The notes under the pieces are model-generated. The model was not told the origin of the DNA. It did not search any database and saw only the letters and a program-made list of their open reading frames with translations. A stretch of DNA of 64,000 nucleotides from Pelagibius sp. CAU 1746. Lineage in GTDB: Bacteria; Pseudomonadota; Alphaproteobacteria; Kiloniellales; Kiloniellaceae. The DNA lies in NCBI RefSeq assembly GCF_039839785.1, contig NZ_JBDOQT010000001.1, positions 1,364,001 through 1,428,000 of the forward strand. The letters run 5' to 3'. Position 1 is the first letter of the stretch. The number at the start of each line of letters is the position of its first letter. Position numbers and translations under genes: made by a program. Of the stretch, positions 15,392-28,348 are shown piece after piece.

Positions 15392-15894
15392 TTCACCCAC
15401 TCCCGCAGGCTGCTGTCGGCCCCGGCCATGTCCTCGTAAAGCCAGACCATGCGGTCGCAGAACCACAGCTTGGCCAGCAGGCAGAGAATCAGGCCGGCGA
15501 GCATCGGCCAGAAGGCCAGGGCGACAGCGCCGGCAAGAGCGAGGAGAAAGCCGAGGCCGCTGAGAACCCCCAGTACGCGTGGCGCCTGGCGATGGCGCCG
15601 CGGGATCGCGCGGGACTTGCGCTCCAGCCAGAGCCTTTCGCCGAAGGTGGCGCGCGAGGCCCAGCTATCGGTCGACCGCGGCGGGCTGAAGACGCGCGGA
15701 TTCAACCAGATCCATGCCGCGGCGCCGGCCACCGGCAGCAAGGCGCCCCAGGCCAGCACGGCGTGCGACCAGATCGCCGCCAGCAGCAGGGGCAGGGTGG
15801 TTATCCGCGTCCAGACACTCCACGAATTGGCGTGGCGCGCCCAGGTGGCCTCGTCCATGGCGAAGAGTCGGGCGATTTGCGCTTCGAAGCTCAA
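15388..15894 (-). CDS. DUF6653 family membrane protein
   Basis: 168-aa protein with an N-terminal amphipathic part (WARHANSWSVWTRITTLPLLLAAIW), about four hydrophobic helices and the central signature LNPRVFSPPRSTDSWASRATFGERLW. I recognise the pattern as the DUF6653 family, which has no known function. Starts 12 bp after uvrB and overlaps the YaiI gene by 4 bp, so it is likely co-transcribed with the repair gene. No catalytic residues can be assigned. Confidence 0.8.
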   Translation of the reverse strand: MSFEAQIARLFAMDEATWARHANSWSVWTRITTLPLLLAAIWSHAVLAWGALLPVAGAAAWIWLNPRVFSPPRSTDSWASRATFGERLWLERKSRAIPRRHRQAPRVLGVLSGLGFLLALAGAVALAFWPMLAGLILCLLAKLWFCDRMVWLYEDMAGADSSLREWVK

Positions 15895-15906
15895 GGGGGC
15901 CGGCTC

Positions 15907-18075
<2,169 letters not shown>

Positions 18076-18174
18076 GCCCCTTTATATGCGCTTCCCCCCG
18101 CCCGAGGCCAGGGGCGAGGGGCGGCGCGGCTGTCCTCCTCCTGTCAACTGCCTGTCAGGAGAGGGGGCTGGCGG

Positions 18175-18321
18175 CTACACCAGCGGCGCGAAGAGCAGCA
18201 GCGCGGCGCCGAGGCCGACGGCCAGCACCACGGCCAGGCAGCCGCGCGTCAGCCAGCGCCTGAGCGCCGAGCCGGGCGCCAGGGGCGACTCTCCGGCGAA
18301 CTCCGCCGGGTCAAACAGCAT
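18175..18321 (-). CDS. 48-aa single-pass membrane protein in the sortase operon
   Basis: Short ORF beginning MLFDPAEFAGES and ending LLLFAPLV. Residues 1-20 are polar with an RRWLTRG basic patch, and 25-48 form one hydrophobic helix (CLAVVLAVGLGAALLL). ATG lies 5 nt after the sortase stop on the same strand, consistent with translational coupling. Too small for most annotation cut-offs. I do not recognise a family. Position suggests an accessory to the sortase/target pair (inference). Could be non-coding, since hydrophobic ORFs arise by chance in GC-rich DNA. Confidence 0.5.
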   Translation of the reverse strand: MLFDPAEFAGESPLAPGSALRRWLTRGCLAVVLAVGLGAALLLFAPLV

Positions 18322-18326
18322 TCAGG

Positions 18327-19022
18327 TTACAGGCGTCCATCGGGGATACCTTCTCCATTCCTGGCTCCGTTCTTGGTCCCCCCGAACTGGTTGATGGGCA
18401 GCGCCGCCTGTCCCTGCGGCGCGGTGGTTTCCCCGCCTGCGGCGACGGCCTCGGCCGTCACCACATAGCGCAGCGGCCCGCCCGGCGTGACCGCGTCGAA
18501 GGGGTAGCAGGTGACCAGGCTCACCAGGGGCTGTCCCGCGGCGGCTGCCTGCGCCAGCACCGGGTGGCGCACGTCGATGACGCGGTGGCCGCGCATGGCG
18601 AAGTCCTGCCAGCGGCCCTCCGGGTTCTGCAGCCGGAAACGGCTGCCTGCGGCGAGCTCGCGCAGGAAGGCGAAGTGGGTGTCGCGGTGGCCGCTGAGGA
18701 TGCGGTGGTCCAGGCCTTCGGTTCCCGCGACCACGGCGGGCCCGAAGGCCAGGGTGCGTCCGCTGGCCCCGGCCAGCACGTAGAGGTCGACATCCAGGTC
18801 CGGCACCTGCAGGCGCGCCACCGGCCAGGTATCGGCCCAGGGCCAGGGCCTGACCTCGCGCGCGCCGGCCAGGGTTGCGCTCCAGGCCCGGTCCAGCAGG
18901 CGCTGGGCCAGCCAGGCCTTGCCGTGGATGAGGGCGGCCCCGCCGAGCTGCCACAGGCCGAGGGCCAGGAACAGCAGGGCGAGGCCCCCCAGCAGCCGGT
19001 CGAAGGTGAAGGCCTTAGCCAT
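18327..19022 (-). CDS. class GN (Gram-negative) sortase
   Basis: 231-aa membrane-anchored cysteine transpeptidase. An N-terminal TM (LLGGLALLFLALGLWQLGG) precedes the sortase beta-barrel. Catalytic His is in LSGHRDTHFAF near residue 118, Cys in SLVTCYPFDAV near 185 and Arg in GGPLRYVVTAE. Such Gram-negative sortases are normally paired with one dedicated target. That target is the gene overlapping its start by 8 bp, with a C-terminal LPQTAT signal. Expected to act at the periplasmic face of the inner membrane. A 48-aa ORF follows directly. Confidence 0.9.
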   Translation of the reverse strand: MAKAFTFDRLLGGLALLFLALGLWQLGGAALIHGKAWLAQRLLDRAWSATLAGAREVRPWPWADTWPVARLQVPDLDVDLYVLAGASGRTLAFGPAVVAGTEGLDHRILSGHRDTHFAFLRELAAGSRFRLQNPEGRWQDFAMRGHRVIDVRHPVLAQAAAAGQPLVSLVTCYPFDAVTPGGPLRYVVTAEAVAAGGETTAPQGQAALPINQFGGTKNGARNGEGIPDGRL

Positions 19023-21384
19023 GCAGGCCGGCCCTCTTGCGCCGGCGCATCACCAGCACGATCAGCGCCAGGGCCAGGCCGAGGTAGGCGCCGCCGACGA
19101 TGGCCATGCGCTCGGCCGGCGTCGCCGTCTGCGGCAGCATCACCGGCTGGCCGTCGGCGGCCTTGGCCTGCTGCAGGAAGTACTCGGGCAGGGCGCGCGA
19201 GCGCATCGCCCCGCCGCCGCTCGGCGCGGCGGGCGCGGCTTCGTCGTGCAGCACTTCCGCCTGTTCGCCGAAGACCTTTTCCGCGTCCCAGCCCTGCGGC
19301 AGGTCGCGGGGCACCTCGGTGCTGTGCAGGGTCTCGTCCCGGGGCCGGGCGACGGCGTCGTCGACGGCGACCAGGGCGGTGTAACGGGTGACCAGCTTGT
19401 GCTTCAGGGCGACGCCCAGGGCCTCGGCGCGGATCGCCGCCCTGTCGACGCCTTGGCCGTCGACACCCGCACCGTCCGCGTCATGGGGACGATAGAGGCC
19501 GTCTTCGATCTGCACCAGCTTGGCGCGGGCCCAGATCGCGGCGACGCCGGGGGCCTCGGTCAGGCCGGCAAGCGGCACGCGCTGCTGCCAGGCGCCGCTG
19601 GCGGCGTCGCCGGTGAGGAGCAGTTGGCCGTCCAGGCGCGCCAGGTCGACCCCCTCCAGGCGGGCGGCGAAGGTCACCGGCTCGCCGGCGTAGAGGTCGG
19701 GCAGGGGCGTGGGATAGATCTCCAGGCGCTTGCCGGCGCTCAAAGGCCAGCCGACGCGGATGCCGGTCAGGGCCGGGCGCTCCAGCTTGGCCAGCAGGGC
19801 GTCGACGCGTTCGCCCACCTCGTCCAGGTCGCCGATGTAGGTGAAGCTGCCGCGGCCCAGTTCTGCGGCCTTGCGCATGAAGTAGCTGTTGGGGGCCGAG
19901 CCGATGCCGACGGTGAAGAGGCGGCTGTCGCCCAGGCGCTCGGCGACCTGGCCGAAGAGCTCGGCCTCGTTGCTCACCGCCGCGTCGGTCAGGAAGACCA
20001 CCTGGCGCAGGAAGCCGTCTGCCTTTGCGGCGCTCCCGTTGGCGAGGGCCCGTTCCAGGGCCGGGCGCATCTCGGTGCCGCCCTCGGCCTCCAGGGCGCT
20101 GACGTAGTGCCAGGCCTGGGCGACGTTGCCGACGCTCGCGGCCGCGGCGCGCGGGAAGAGGGCGTGAGTCCGGTCGTTGAACTGGATGACGTTGAAGCGG
20201 TCCTGCGGGTTCAGGCGTTTCAGCGCGGCGACGACCGCGGCCTTGGCCTGGTCGATGGAGGCGCCGTGCATGGAGCCGGAGGTGTCGATGACGAAAATCA
20301 CTTCCCGGGGAGAGGCGGCCTGCGGCCCCTGAGTCTCTTGGCGGGGCGCCGAGGCGTCCTGGGTGGGCGGCACCATCATGACCAGCAGGTGGGTGTCGGC
20401 GCCGACCTGCTCGGCGAAGACGGCGGCACGGGGCGCGGCGCTGGCGACCGGCGTCCACTCCAGCACGAAATCGCGGTCGGCGGGCACCTCGTCATCCCGC
20501 AGGGTGATGTCCTGCCGGCCGTCTTCGCCGCTGTCGATGACCACCGGGTGGTAGAGACTCTGCACCTTCGCCAGCGGCACCCCGGCATTGAGGGCGATGT
20601 CGAGCGACAGCGGGTTGTGGACCGTGTCGTCGATATCCACCGGGCCGAAGAGGTCGCGGGGCTCCTCGGCCGTGGCCTGGCGTACCACCGCCGGGGCAGG
20701 CTGCGGGGCCGCCGGAGCCTCGGCGATGTCGGCCTTGGGGGCGGGCGTGTAGCGTGGCGCCACCACCATGGGGAAGCGCAGGGAGAAGACGCCGTTCTCG
20801 TAGGCGACCTTGTCCTGGAAGCCGATCTCCACGGTGATGTCCTCGCCGGGGCCGATGTTGGCGATGCGGGTGGCGAAGACGTTGGGGCGCTCGGCGCTGA
20901 CCAGGCTGGCGCGCTGGCCGTTGGCCGCCGCCTCCTGGTAGACGCGCTGGGCCTCGGCCTTCTCCAGGATGCGGCCCTCGACCCGGCGCTCGCCGATGAC
21001 CATGGTCAGGCGGTCGACGGCGGAGCGCTCGGGCAGCGGGAAGATATAGATGCCTTCCAGCCAGCGGTCTGTGGGGTTGTGGAAGACCTGGCGCACCGTC
21101 ACCCGGTTCACCATGCCGTTGACCGCCATGTCCACGTCGGTCTTCAGGGTCGGCGCCTCCAGGGCCCGGCCGGCCTCGCTGCTGGGAAAGTAGAGGCCGG
21201 CGCGCAGGTCCAGCGGTTCGCTCTGGGCGGCGGCGGGCAGGCTGCGGAGCGCCAGGGAGGCCAGGAGGACCAGGATCGCCAGGCCCAGGGTGCCGGCGAT
21301 GACAAGGGCGTCGCGGAAGACGGCCCGGCCGAGCCGGGGCGGGAAAGCGCCGAATGACGGATGTGGCAGCAGGTCGTGTCGCAT
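19015..21384 (-). CDS. marine proteobacterial sortase target protein (VIT + vWA)
   Basis: 789-aa surface or periplasmic protein from the start MRHDLLPHPSFG. Signal/TM around residues 28-50 (VIAGTLGLAILVLLASLAL) is followed by a VIT domain (~55-195; VRQVFHNPTDRWLEGIYIFP). A vWA domain (~360-530) has the MIDAS DTSGS in FVIDTSGSMHG. The C-terminal tripartite sorting signal near residue 748 is LPQTAT, a hydrophobic helix and RRRKR. VIT/vWA proteins resemble inter-alpha-trypsin-inhibitor heavy chains. Function of bacterial members is unknown. Earlier in-frame ATGs lie in unlikely sequence. Co-transcribed with the sortase. Confidence 0.9.
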   Translation of the reverse strand: MRHDLLPHPSFGAFPPRLGRAVFRDALVIAGTLGLAILVLLASLALRSLPAAAQSEPLDLRAGLYFPSSEAGRALEAPTLKTDVDMAVNGMVNRVTVRQVFHNPTDRWLEGIYIFPLPERSAVDRLTMVIGERRVEGRILEKAEAQRVYQEAAANGQRASLVSAERPNVFATRIANIGPGEDITVEIGFQDKVAYENGVFSLRFPMVVAPRYTPAPKADIAEAPAAPQPAPAVVRQATAEEPRDLFGPVDIDDTVHNPLSLDIALNAGVPLAKVQSLYHPVVIDSGEDGRQDITLRDDEVPADRDFVLEWTPVASAAPRAAVFAEQVGADTHLLVMMVPPTQDASAPRQETQGPQAASPREVIFVIDTSGSMHGASIDQAKAAVVAALKRLNPQDRFNVIQFNDRTHALFPRAAAASVGNVAQAWHYVSALEAEGGTEMRPALERALANGSAAKADGFLRQVVFLTDAAVSNEAELFGQVAERLGDSRLFTVGIGSAPNSYFMRKAAELGRGSFTYIGDLDEVGERVDALLAKLERPALTGIRVGWPLSAGKRLEIYPTPLPDLYAGEPVTFAARLEGVDLARLDGQLLLTGDAASGAWQQRVPLAGLTEAPGVAAIWARAKLVQIEDGLYRPHDADGAGVDGQGVDRAAIRAEALGVALKHKLVTRYTALVAVDDAVARPRDETLHSTEVPRDLPQGWDAEKVFGEQAEVLHDEAAPAAPSGGGAMRSRALPEYFLQQAKAADGQPVMLPQTATPAERMAIVGGAYLGLALALIVLVMRRRKRAGLHG

Positions 21385-21508
21385 GTCTTGGTCCCCCCAG
21401 GGTGTTGACTTGCCAGGTGTTGGCTTGGAGATGGCGTGGAGGCCACGGGCGGATGTTGGTCCTGGGGTATGAGGCACGCCGAGCGTGGCGGCAGCGGACC
21501 GGGAATAA

Positions 21509-22885
<1,377 letters not shown>

Positions 22886-22892
22886 GCGGGCC

Positions 22893-24314
22893 TTGTCCGT
22901 CGACGTTCTCCTCGACGACCACGACGGCCTCGCCCTGGCGGACCTGATCCGCCGGGGTGAGGTTTCTTCCCTGGAGATCCTCGAGGCGGTCATCGCCCGC
23001 ATCGAGGCGCGCGACCCGGCGGTCGGCGCGGTGGTCCACCGCTTCTACGACGACGCGCGGGCGGAGCTCGCGGCCGGAGCGTCCGGCGGGCCCTTCGCCG
23101 GGCTGCCTTTCCTGCTGAAGGATCTCTACACCTTCCAGAAAGGCCGGCCCTGCGGCAACGGCAGCACCTGGCTCAAGGATTACCGCGCGCCCTTCGACGA
23201 TCCCATGGCGGGGCGCTGGCGCGCGGCGGGCCTGACCGTGGTCGGCAAGACGGCGACCTCGGAGTTCGGCCTCAACGTCTCCACCGAATCCCGCCAGCAT
23301 GGGCCGACGCGGAACCCCTGGAACCCGGACTATTCCGCCGGCGGCTCCAGCGGCGGCGCCGCGGCGGCGGTGGCCGCGGGCATGGTTCCTCTGGCCCATG
23401 CCTCCGACGGCGGCGGCTCGATCCGCATCCCGGCTTCCTGCTGCGGCCTCTTCGGGCTGAAGCCCAGCCGTGGGCGCAACCTCACCAGTGACGCCTGGGC
23501 GGGGCTCGCGGTGTTCCATGCCGTGACCCGCAGCGTGCGGGATTCGGCGGCGCTGCTGGATGCGACTTGCGGCCCGCCGCGCCATCTGCCCTACAGCCTG
23601 CCGAAGCCGGAAACCTCCTTCCTGGAGGCCGCGGGGCGTGCGCCCGGGCCACTGCGCGTCGCCTGGAGCGCCGCGCCGCCGGAGGATGTCGCGCTGCATC
23701 CGGACTGCCGTTCGGCGGTGGAGGCGGCGGCCGTCCTTGCGGCGGAGCTTGGCCACGAGGTCGAGGAGGCCGCGCCGGCCATCGACCACCAGAACCTGCG
23801 CGCGGCCATGGTGACGATCGTTGCCGCCAACATCGCCGACAGCCTCTCGCCGGGGAATCCTCTGTGCCCCGAGGGCGCTCGCCGCGGCGATGTCGAGACT
23901 CAGTCCTGGCTCTTCGCCGAACGCGGCAGGCAGGTGACGGCGGTGCAGTATCTCCGCGCGGTCAACGCCGTGCGCCAGGTCGGGCTCGCGCTGGCGGGGT
24001 TTTTCCGGCGCTACGATGTGCTGCTGACGCCGACCCTGGCGCAGCCGCCGGCGCGGCTGGGCGTGCTGGACACGATGCGCGACGATTTCGACGGCTTCAA
24101 CCGGGCGGTCCAGCCCTATGTCGCCTTCACCCAGATGTTCAACATGTCGGGCCAGCCGGCGGCCTCTCTGCCGCTGCACTGGACTCCGCAGGGTCTGCCG
24201 GTCGGGGTGCAGATTGCGGGGCGGGTCGGGGACGAGGCCACGCTTCTGGCCTTGGCGGCGCAATTCGAGCAGGCCCGGCCATGGTTCGATCGACGGCCGC
24301 CTCTCGCGCCATGA
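22893..24314 (+). CDS. amidase-signature family amidase
   Basis: 473-aa amidase with the Ser-cis-Ser-Lys triad: Lys in [11 protein letters not shown] near residue 75, cis-Ser in [16 protein letters not shown] near 150 and nucleophile Ser in [11 protein letters not shown] near 175. C-terminal [13 protein letters not shown] and [15 protein letters not shown] complete the family pattern. Start is TTG at 22893, 7 bp after the aspC stop, so probably one operon. Substrate cannot be assigned. No GatB/GatC is adjacent, so a tRNA amidotransferase role is unlikely. Confidence 0.9.
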   Translation: MSVDVLLDDHDGLALADLIRRGEVSSLEILEAVIARIEARDPAVGAVVHRFYDDARAELAAGASGGPFAGLPFLLKDLYTFQKGRPCGNGSTWLKDYRAPFDDPMAGRWRAAGLTVVGKTATSEFGLNVSTESRQHGPTRNPWNPDYSAGGSSGGAAAAVAAGMVPLAHASDGGGSIRIPASCCGLFGLKPSRGRNLTSDAWAGLAVFHAVTRSVRDSAALLDATCGPPRHLPYSLPKPETSFLEAAGRAPGPLRVAWSAAPPEDVALHPDCRSAVEAAAVLAAELGHEVEEAAPAIDHQNLRAAMVTIVAANIADSLSPGNPLCPEGARRGDVETQSWLFAERGRQVTAVQYLRAVNAVRQVGLALAGFFRRYDVLLTPTLAQPPARLGVLDTMRDDFDGFNRAVQPYVAFTQMFNMSGQPAASLPLHWTPQGLPVGVQIAGRVGDEATLLALAAQFEQARPWFDRRPPLAP

Positions 24315-24375
24315 CGGGCCCGGGCGGATGAACCCGGAGCGGGTGCATAGGGATATTTTCTCTACTTAAAAGACT

Positions 24376-24394
24376 TCCGGGCTCCGGATTTTTT
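24376..24394 (+). terminator. terminator after the aspC-amidase unit
   Basis: TCCGG (24376-24380), loop GCT, CCGGA (24384-24388) and six T. Located 62 bp after the amidase stop, in an AT-rich stretch, and before the chemoreceptor gene. Confidence 0.6.
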
Positions 24395-24489
24395 ACTGTT
24401 TTCTAAGTTGATTTGGCGAGGATCGCGCGGTTCAAGACCGCCTCTTTCCATGACGGCGGTGGCAAGCCAACGCTGTCAGCGAGAGAGAG

Positions 24490-26214
24490 ATGAGCCCCTT
24501 TTCAGCCGTCAGGAGCATCAGACTCACCACGAAGACGATGGCCTTGACCATCGTCCTCATCGTCGTGGCCGCCGCGGCCTGCGCCACGGCCGCGGTCTTT
24601 GCCATCCAGGGCGAGATCCGCCATCAGGTGGTGGAGCGCCAGTCCGCCAGCCTGCGCATCGCCGCGGATATCTTCGCGGAAGCCTATCCGCAGTTGCAGG
24701 TGACCAGGAAGGGTTCGCAGGTCGAGCGGATCGCCGTCGACCAATTGCCCGAGTTCTCGAACCACGAGATGATCGACCGCGTCGGCTACCTGACCGGCGA
24801 GACCGCGACGGTCTTCGTGTGGGACGAGGAAACCAAAGATTTCTGGCGGCGCACCACCAACATCAAGAAGGACGACGGCAGCCGCGCGGTGGGAACGCCG
24901 CTGGGCCAGAAGGGCGCGGTCTATCCGGTCGTCACCAAGGGCGAGACCTTCCGCGGCGAGGCGATCATCCTGGGCAAGGCCTACTACACCATCTACGCGC
25001 CGATCTTCGCCCCTGACGGCAAGGTTATCGGCATCCTCTACGCGGGCGTGCTGAAGTCCAACATCACCGCGATCCTGGACAAGCTGGCCGCCGATCTGGC
25101 GGTAACCGCGGGCATCACGGTTCTGGTGACCGCGCTGATCGCCTTCTTCATGTTCCGCAGGCTGCTGCGTCCGCTGCCGCGCCTTTCCGAGGTCATGAAC
25201 CGTCTGGCCCGCGACGACACCGAAGTGGAGGTCGCCTATCAGAAACAGGGTGACGAGATCGGCGACATGGCGCGCGCGGTTCAGGTGTTCAAGGAGAATG
25301 CCCTGGAAAAGCGACGTTTGGAGCAGGAGCGGGCTGAGCAGGACCGGCGCGCCGCCGCCGAGAAGCGCGAGGCCATGAACGCCCTGGCCAGCGAGTTCGA
25401 GCAATCGGTCGCCCACAAGGTGACGTCGGTGCTGGACGCCGCGGAGCACCTCGATGCCTCCACCGGACAGGTGCGCGACCTCGCCAGTCAGACCAGCGAG
25501 AAGAGCACTCAGGTGAGCGGCGCGGCCGAAGGCGCCAGCGGCAACGTCGACAGCGTCGCCGCCGCCGCCGAGGAGATGTCGGCTTCGATCTCCGAGATCG
25601 CCCGCCGCGCCAGCGAGTCGGCCAAGGTCGCCGCCGGGGCGGTGAAGGAGGCCGATTCCACCAACGAGACGGTGCAGTCGCTCGACACTGCCGCGCAGAA
25701 GATCGGCGATGTGGTGAAGCTGATCAACGAGATCGCCGAGCAGACCAACCTGCTGGCGCTCAACGCCACCATCGAGGCGGCGCGCGCCGGAGAAGCCGGC
25801 AAGGGCTTCGCCGTGGTGGCCAACGAGGTCAAGACCCTGGCCTCCCAGACCACCAAGGCGACCGAGGAGATTTCCGGCCAGATCAACGCCATGCAGCAGG
25901 CGACCGCGGAAGCGGTCTCCGCCATCGCCAGCATCCGCGGCGTCATTGGCCAGGTGAACGAGTCGACCACCGCCATCGCTTCGGCGGTGGAGGAGCAGAA
26001 CGCGGCCACCCAGGAAATCGGCCGCAACGTCGAGTCGGCGGCCAGCGATACCGCGCGGGTGTCGACGACCATCTCGGAGGTGCGAGCCGCCTCGGAGCAG
26101 ACCATGACCGCCATCCAGCAGGCCGTCAGCGCCATCGAGGGCTTGAACGGCGACGCCAACGACCTGCAGAAGGAAGTCGGGGCCTTCCTGGAGAAGGTGC
26201 GCCAAAGTGCCTAG
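24490..26214 (+). CDS. methyl-accepting chemotaxis protein with single Cache-type sensor
   Basis: 574-aa transducer. TM1 lies around residues 18-38. A periplasmic Cache_3/2-like domain (~40-195) contains [39 protein letters not shown] and GVLYAG-type ends. TM2 lies around 200-222 and HAMP at 223-276, then the helical signaling region. The hairpin tip reads [21 protein letters not shown], followed by [12 protein letters not shown]. The heptad-rich arms would bind CheA/CheW. Ligand is unknown; single-Cache receptors often sense carboxylates. A strong terminator follows at 26266. No che genes are nearby. Confidence 0.93.
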   Translation: MSPFSAVRSIRLTTKTMALTIVLIVVAAAACATAAVFAIQGEIRHQVVERQSASLRIAADIFAEAYPQLQVTRKGSQVERIAVDQLPEFSNHEMIDRVGYLTGETATVFVWDEETKDFWRRTTNIKKDDGSRAVGTPLGQKGAVYPVVTKGETFRGEAIILGKAYYTIYAPIFAPDGKVIGILYAGVLKSNITAILDKLAADLAVTAGITVLVTALIAFFMFRRLLRPLPRLSEVMNRLARDDTEVEVAYQKQGDEIGDMARAVQVFKENALEKRRLEQERAEQDRRAAAEKREAMNALASEFEQSVAHKVTSVLDAAEHLDASTGQVRDLASQTSEKSTQVSGAAEGASGNVDSVAAAAEEMSASISEIARRASESAKVAAGAVKEADSTNETVQSLDTAAQKIGDVVKLINEIAEQTNLLALNATIEAARAGEAGKGFAVVANEVKTLASQTTKATEEISGQINAMQQATAEAVSAIASIRGVIGQVNESTTAIASAVEEQNAATQEIGRNVESAASDTARVSTTISEVRAASEQTMTAIQQAVSAIEGLNGDANDLQKEVGAFLEKVRQSA

Positions 26215-26265
26215 GGGCAGTGCCTGACCGGGGCAGTTGAAGCTTAAGTCCTGGCGTGACAGAGG

Positions 26266-26293
26266 AAGGGGCGGCCCCCAGGGGCCGCCCCTT
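26266..26293 (+). terminator. terminator after the chemoreceptor
   Basis: A 13-bp nearly perfect GC stem, AAGGGGCGGCCCC (26266-26278) and GGGGCCGCCCCTT (26281-26293), then cttgct. The T tail is weak, but the stem is strong. Confidence 0.7.
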
Positions 26294-26387
26294 CTTGCTG
26301 CCGGGGATGCCGGCCGGAACAATGTCCGTGGTTTGACAGGAGAGCTTTGCCCTAGAGTGCCGCCCGGAACGTCCGGCGGAGAGAGCG

Positions 26388-27002
26388 ATGTATAGGCTTT
26401 ATTGGGCCCCCAACACCGGCGCCTTCGCGCCCGATGCGGTGCTGACGCTGGCCGGCGCGCCCTTCGAGCGCCAAAGGGTCGACTACGACGGCAAGGAGCA
26501 TCAGGGCGAGGCCTATCGCAAGCTCAATCCGCTGGGCCAGATCCCACTGCTGCGGCTGCCCGACGGCGAGACGATCACCGAATCCGCGGCCATGGTGCTG
26601 CATCTGGTCGAACGCTTTCCAGAGGCGAGGCTGGCGCCTGCCCCCGGCGGCAGCGCAAGGGCGGTCTTCGATCGCTGGCTGGTGTTCCTGGCGGTGAACG
26701 TCTACGGCGCCATCCTGCGCCGCTACTACGCCGGCCGCTTCACCACCGATCCGGCCGGCGCCGAGGGCGTCCGGCAAGCGGCCGGGCGCGACCTGGAGTC
26801 TCTCTTCGCGATCCTCGAGGCGGCGCTGGAGGCCGACGCCTTTCTGCTCGGCGAGACCTTCGGCGCCGCCGACATCTACCTGATGATGCTGGTCGACTGG
26901 TATCCGCCGGCCGGCGAGCTGCCGCGTATCGGCGGCCTCTGCGCGGCCCTGAAGGAAGAGCCGCGCATCGCCGAAGTACGCAGGCTATACGAGCTGAATT
27001 GA
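26388..27002 (+). CDS. glutathione S-transferase family protein
   Basis: 204-aa two-domain GST. A thioredoxin-like N-domain (APNTGAFAPDAVLTLAGAPFE) has the cis-Pro QIPLLRLPDG and the glutathione contact TESAAMVLHLVERFPE. The all-helical C-domain has FLLGETFGAADIYLMMLVDWY, the N-capping box found in GSTs. The catalytic Ser/Tyr/Cys is not obvious: the N-terminus MYRLYWAPNTGAF may use the Tyr or Asn. GGAGAGAGCG precedes the ATG. Converges with argC. Substrate unknown. Confidence 0.88.
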   Translation: MYRLYWAPNTGAFAPDAVLTLAGAPFERQRVDYDGKEHQGEAYRKLNPLGQIPLLRLPDGETITESAAMVLHLVERFPEARLAPAPGGSARAVFDRWLVFLAVNVYGAILRRYYAGRFTTDPAGAEGVRQAAGRDLESLFAILEAALEADAFLLGETFGAADIYLMMLVDWYPPAGELPRIGGLCAALKEEPRIAEVRRLYELN

Positions 27003-27021
27003 GGCGGGCCGCCGCGCCGCG

Positions 27022-27987
27022 TCAGGCGGCGAGGCGGTCGGAGAGGCCGGCCTGGGGGTCGAGGCCCAGCATGAGGTTCATGTTCTGCACCGCCGCGCCG
27101 GAGGCGCCCTTGCCCAGGTTGTCGAGCACCGCGGCCAGCAGCGCCTGGTCGCCGGCGGCGTTGCCGAAGACGTAGAGGCGCATGTCGTTGGTGCCGTTCA
27201 GACCCTCCGGGTCGAGGTCTTCGCGCCCCGCGCTGTCCTCGGCAGGGGCGACGCTGACGAAGTCCGCGCCGGCATAACGCTCGGCCAGCAGGGCGCGCAA
27301 GTCGTCGGGCGACGGCTTGCCCGGCAGCGCCCAGAGCTGCAGCGGTACCTGCACCAGCATCCCTTTGTGGTAATTGCCCACCGCCGGCACGAAGAGCGGC
27401 GTGTGGTCCAGCCCGGCATGGACCTGCATTTCCGGCAGGTGCTTGTGGGCGAGGCCCAGGGCATAGGCGCGGTAGGCGTTGGCCAGGTGGTCGGGCGCGC
27501 CGGCCTCCTCGTAGCGGCGGATCAGGTTCTTGCCGCCGCCGGAGTAGCCGGAGACGGCGTTGACCGTGACCGGGAAGTCCCGCGGCAGCACGCCGGCGTC
27601 GACCAGCGGGCGGACGAGGGCGATGGCGCCGGTGGGATAGCAGCCGGGGTTGCTGACCCGTTTGGAGGCTGCGACCTTGGCGGCCTGCGCGGCATCCAGC
27701 TCCGGAAAGCCGTAGGTCCATTCCGGGTCGGTGCGGTAGGCGGTGCTGGCGTCGATCACCCGCGTTTCCGGGTTGTCGATCAGGCTCACGGCCTCGCGCG
27801 CCGCCTCGTCGGGCAGGCAGAGAATGGCCAGGTCGGCGGCGTTGAGGGCGCGCGCGCGGGCATCCGGGTCCTTGCGCTCGTCATCGGCCAGGCGGATCAG
27901 GCGCACGTCGGCGCGCGCCTCCAGGCGCGCCCGGATCTGAAGTCCCGTGGTGCCTGCTTCGCCGTCGATGAATACCTGCGCGGTCAT
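27022..27987 (-). CDS. argC: N-acetyl-gamma-glutamyl-phosphate reductase (type 2)
   Basis: 321-aa NADPH-dependent reductase of arginine synthesis. The family N-terminus FIDGEAGTTGLQIRARLE defines the start at 27987 (the frame opens far upstream). The nucleotide-binding half is followed by catalytic Cys in VSNPGCYPTGAIALV near residue 117, VNAVSGYSGGGK, and a His-bearing region HAGLDHTPLFVP. About 320 residues rather than 345 identifies the short, type-2 form common in alphaproteobacteria. No other arg genes are adjacent. Confidence 0.94.
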   Translation of the reverse strand: MTAQVFIDGEAGTTGLQIRARLEARADVRLIRLADDERKDPDARARALNAADLAILCLPDEAAREAVSLIDNPETRVIDASTAYRTDPEWTYGFPELDAAQAAKVAASKRVSNPGCYPTGAIALVRPLVDAGVLPRDFPVTVNAVSGYSGGGKNLIRRYEEAGAPDHLANAYRAYALGLAHKHLPEMQVHAGLDHTPLFVPAVGNYHKGMLVQVPLQLWALPGKPSPDDLRALLAERYAGADFVSVAPAEDSAGREDLDPEGLNGTNDMRLYVFGNAAGDQALLAAVLDNLGKGASGAAVQNMNLMLGLDPQAGLSDRLAA

Positions 27988-28348
27988 GTCTCTGGTCCCA
28001 TTGCGTCCTGGGTGTGGTTGAGGGGAATCCGGCCATACCAAAACAACCCCGTCGCCCGGGGCGGAGGGGACTGTCTCGCAGGCCGAAAGCCAAGCCGTAT
28101 TATTCGGCCTTGCGGCCCGGAAGTCACTGAATTTCCGTGACATCGGCCGCCGCTGCCCGGAACGGGCCCGCTTTTTGGTTGCCAGCTTGCCGCCTTCTTT
28201 GAAACCATAGGCCCACATAAGGTCTAAAAACGTCCAGGAAGGCCGCTTTAGCCCATTCACAACAAGGACAGTTCGCCCCAGGTCTCACATGGGGAAACGC
28301 ATGGTCCGGTCCCTCATGGAGCCACCCTCGGGGCGGAGGGAGGAAGCC
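27988..28348. other. intergenic region between argC and the EF-G paralogue
   Basis: 361 bp holding the two divergent promoters. A tattatt run near 28099-28105 and an AT-rich patch near 28220-28235 are possible -10 regions, but no convincing -35/-10 pair is readable. I see no small gene. The open frame upstream of argC reads through it in an Arg/Lys-rich, non-family sequence. Confidence 0.4.
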
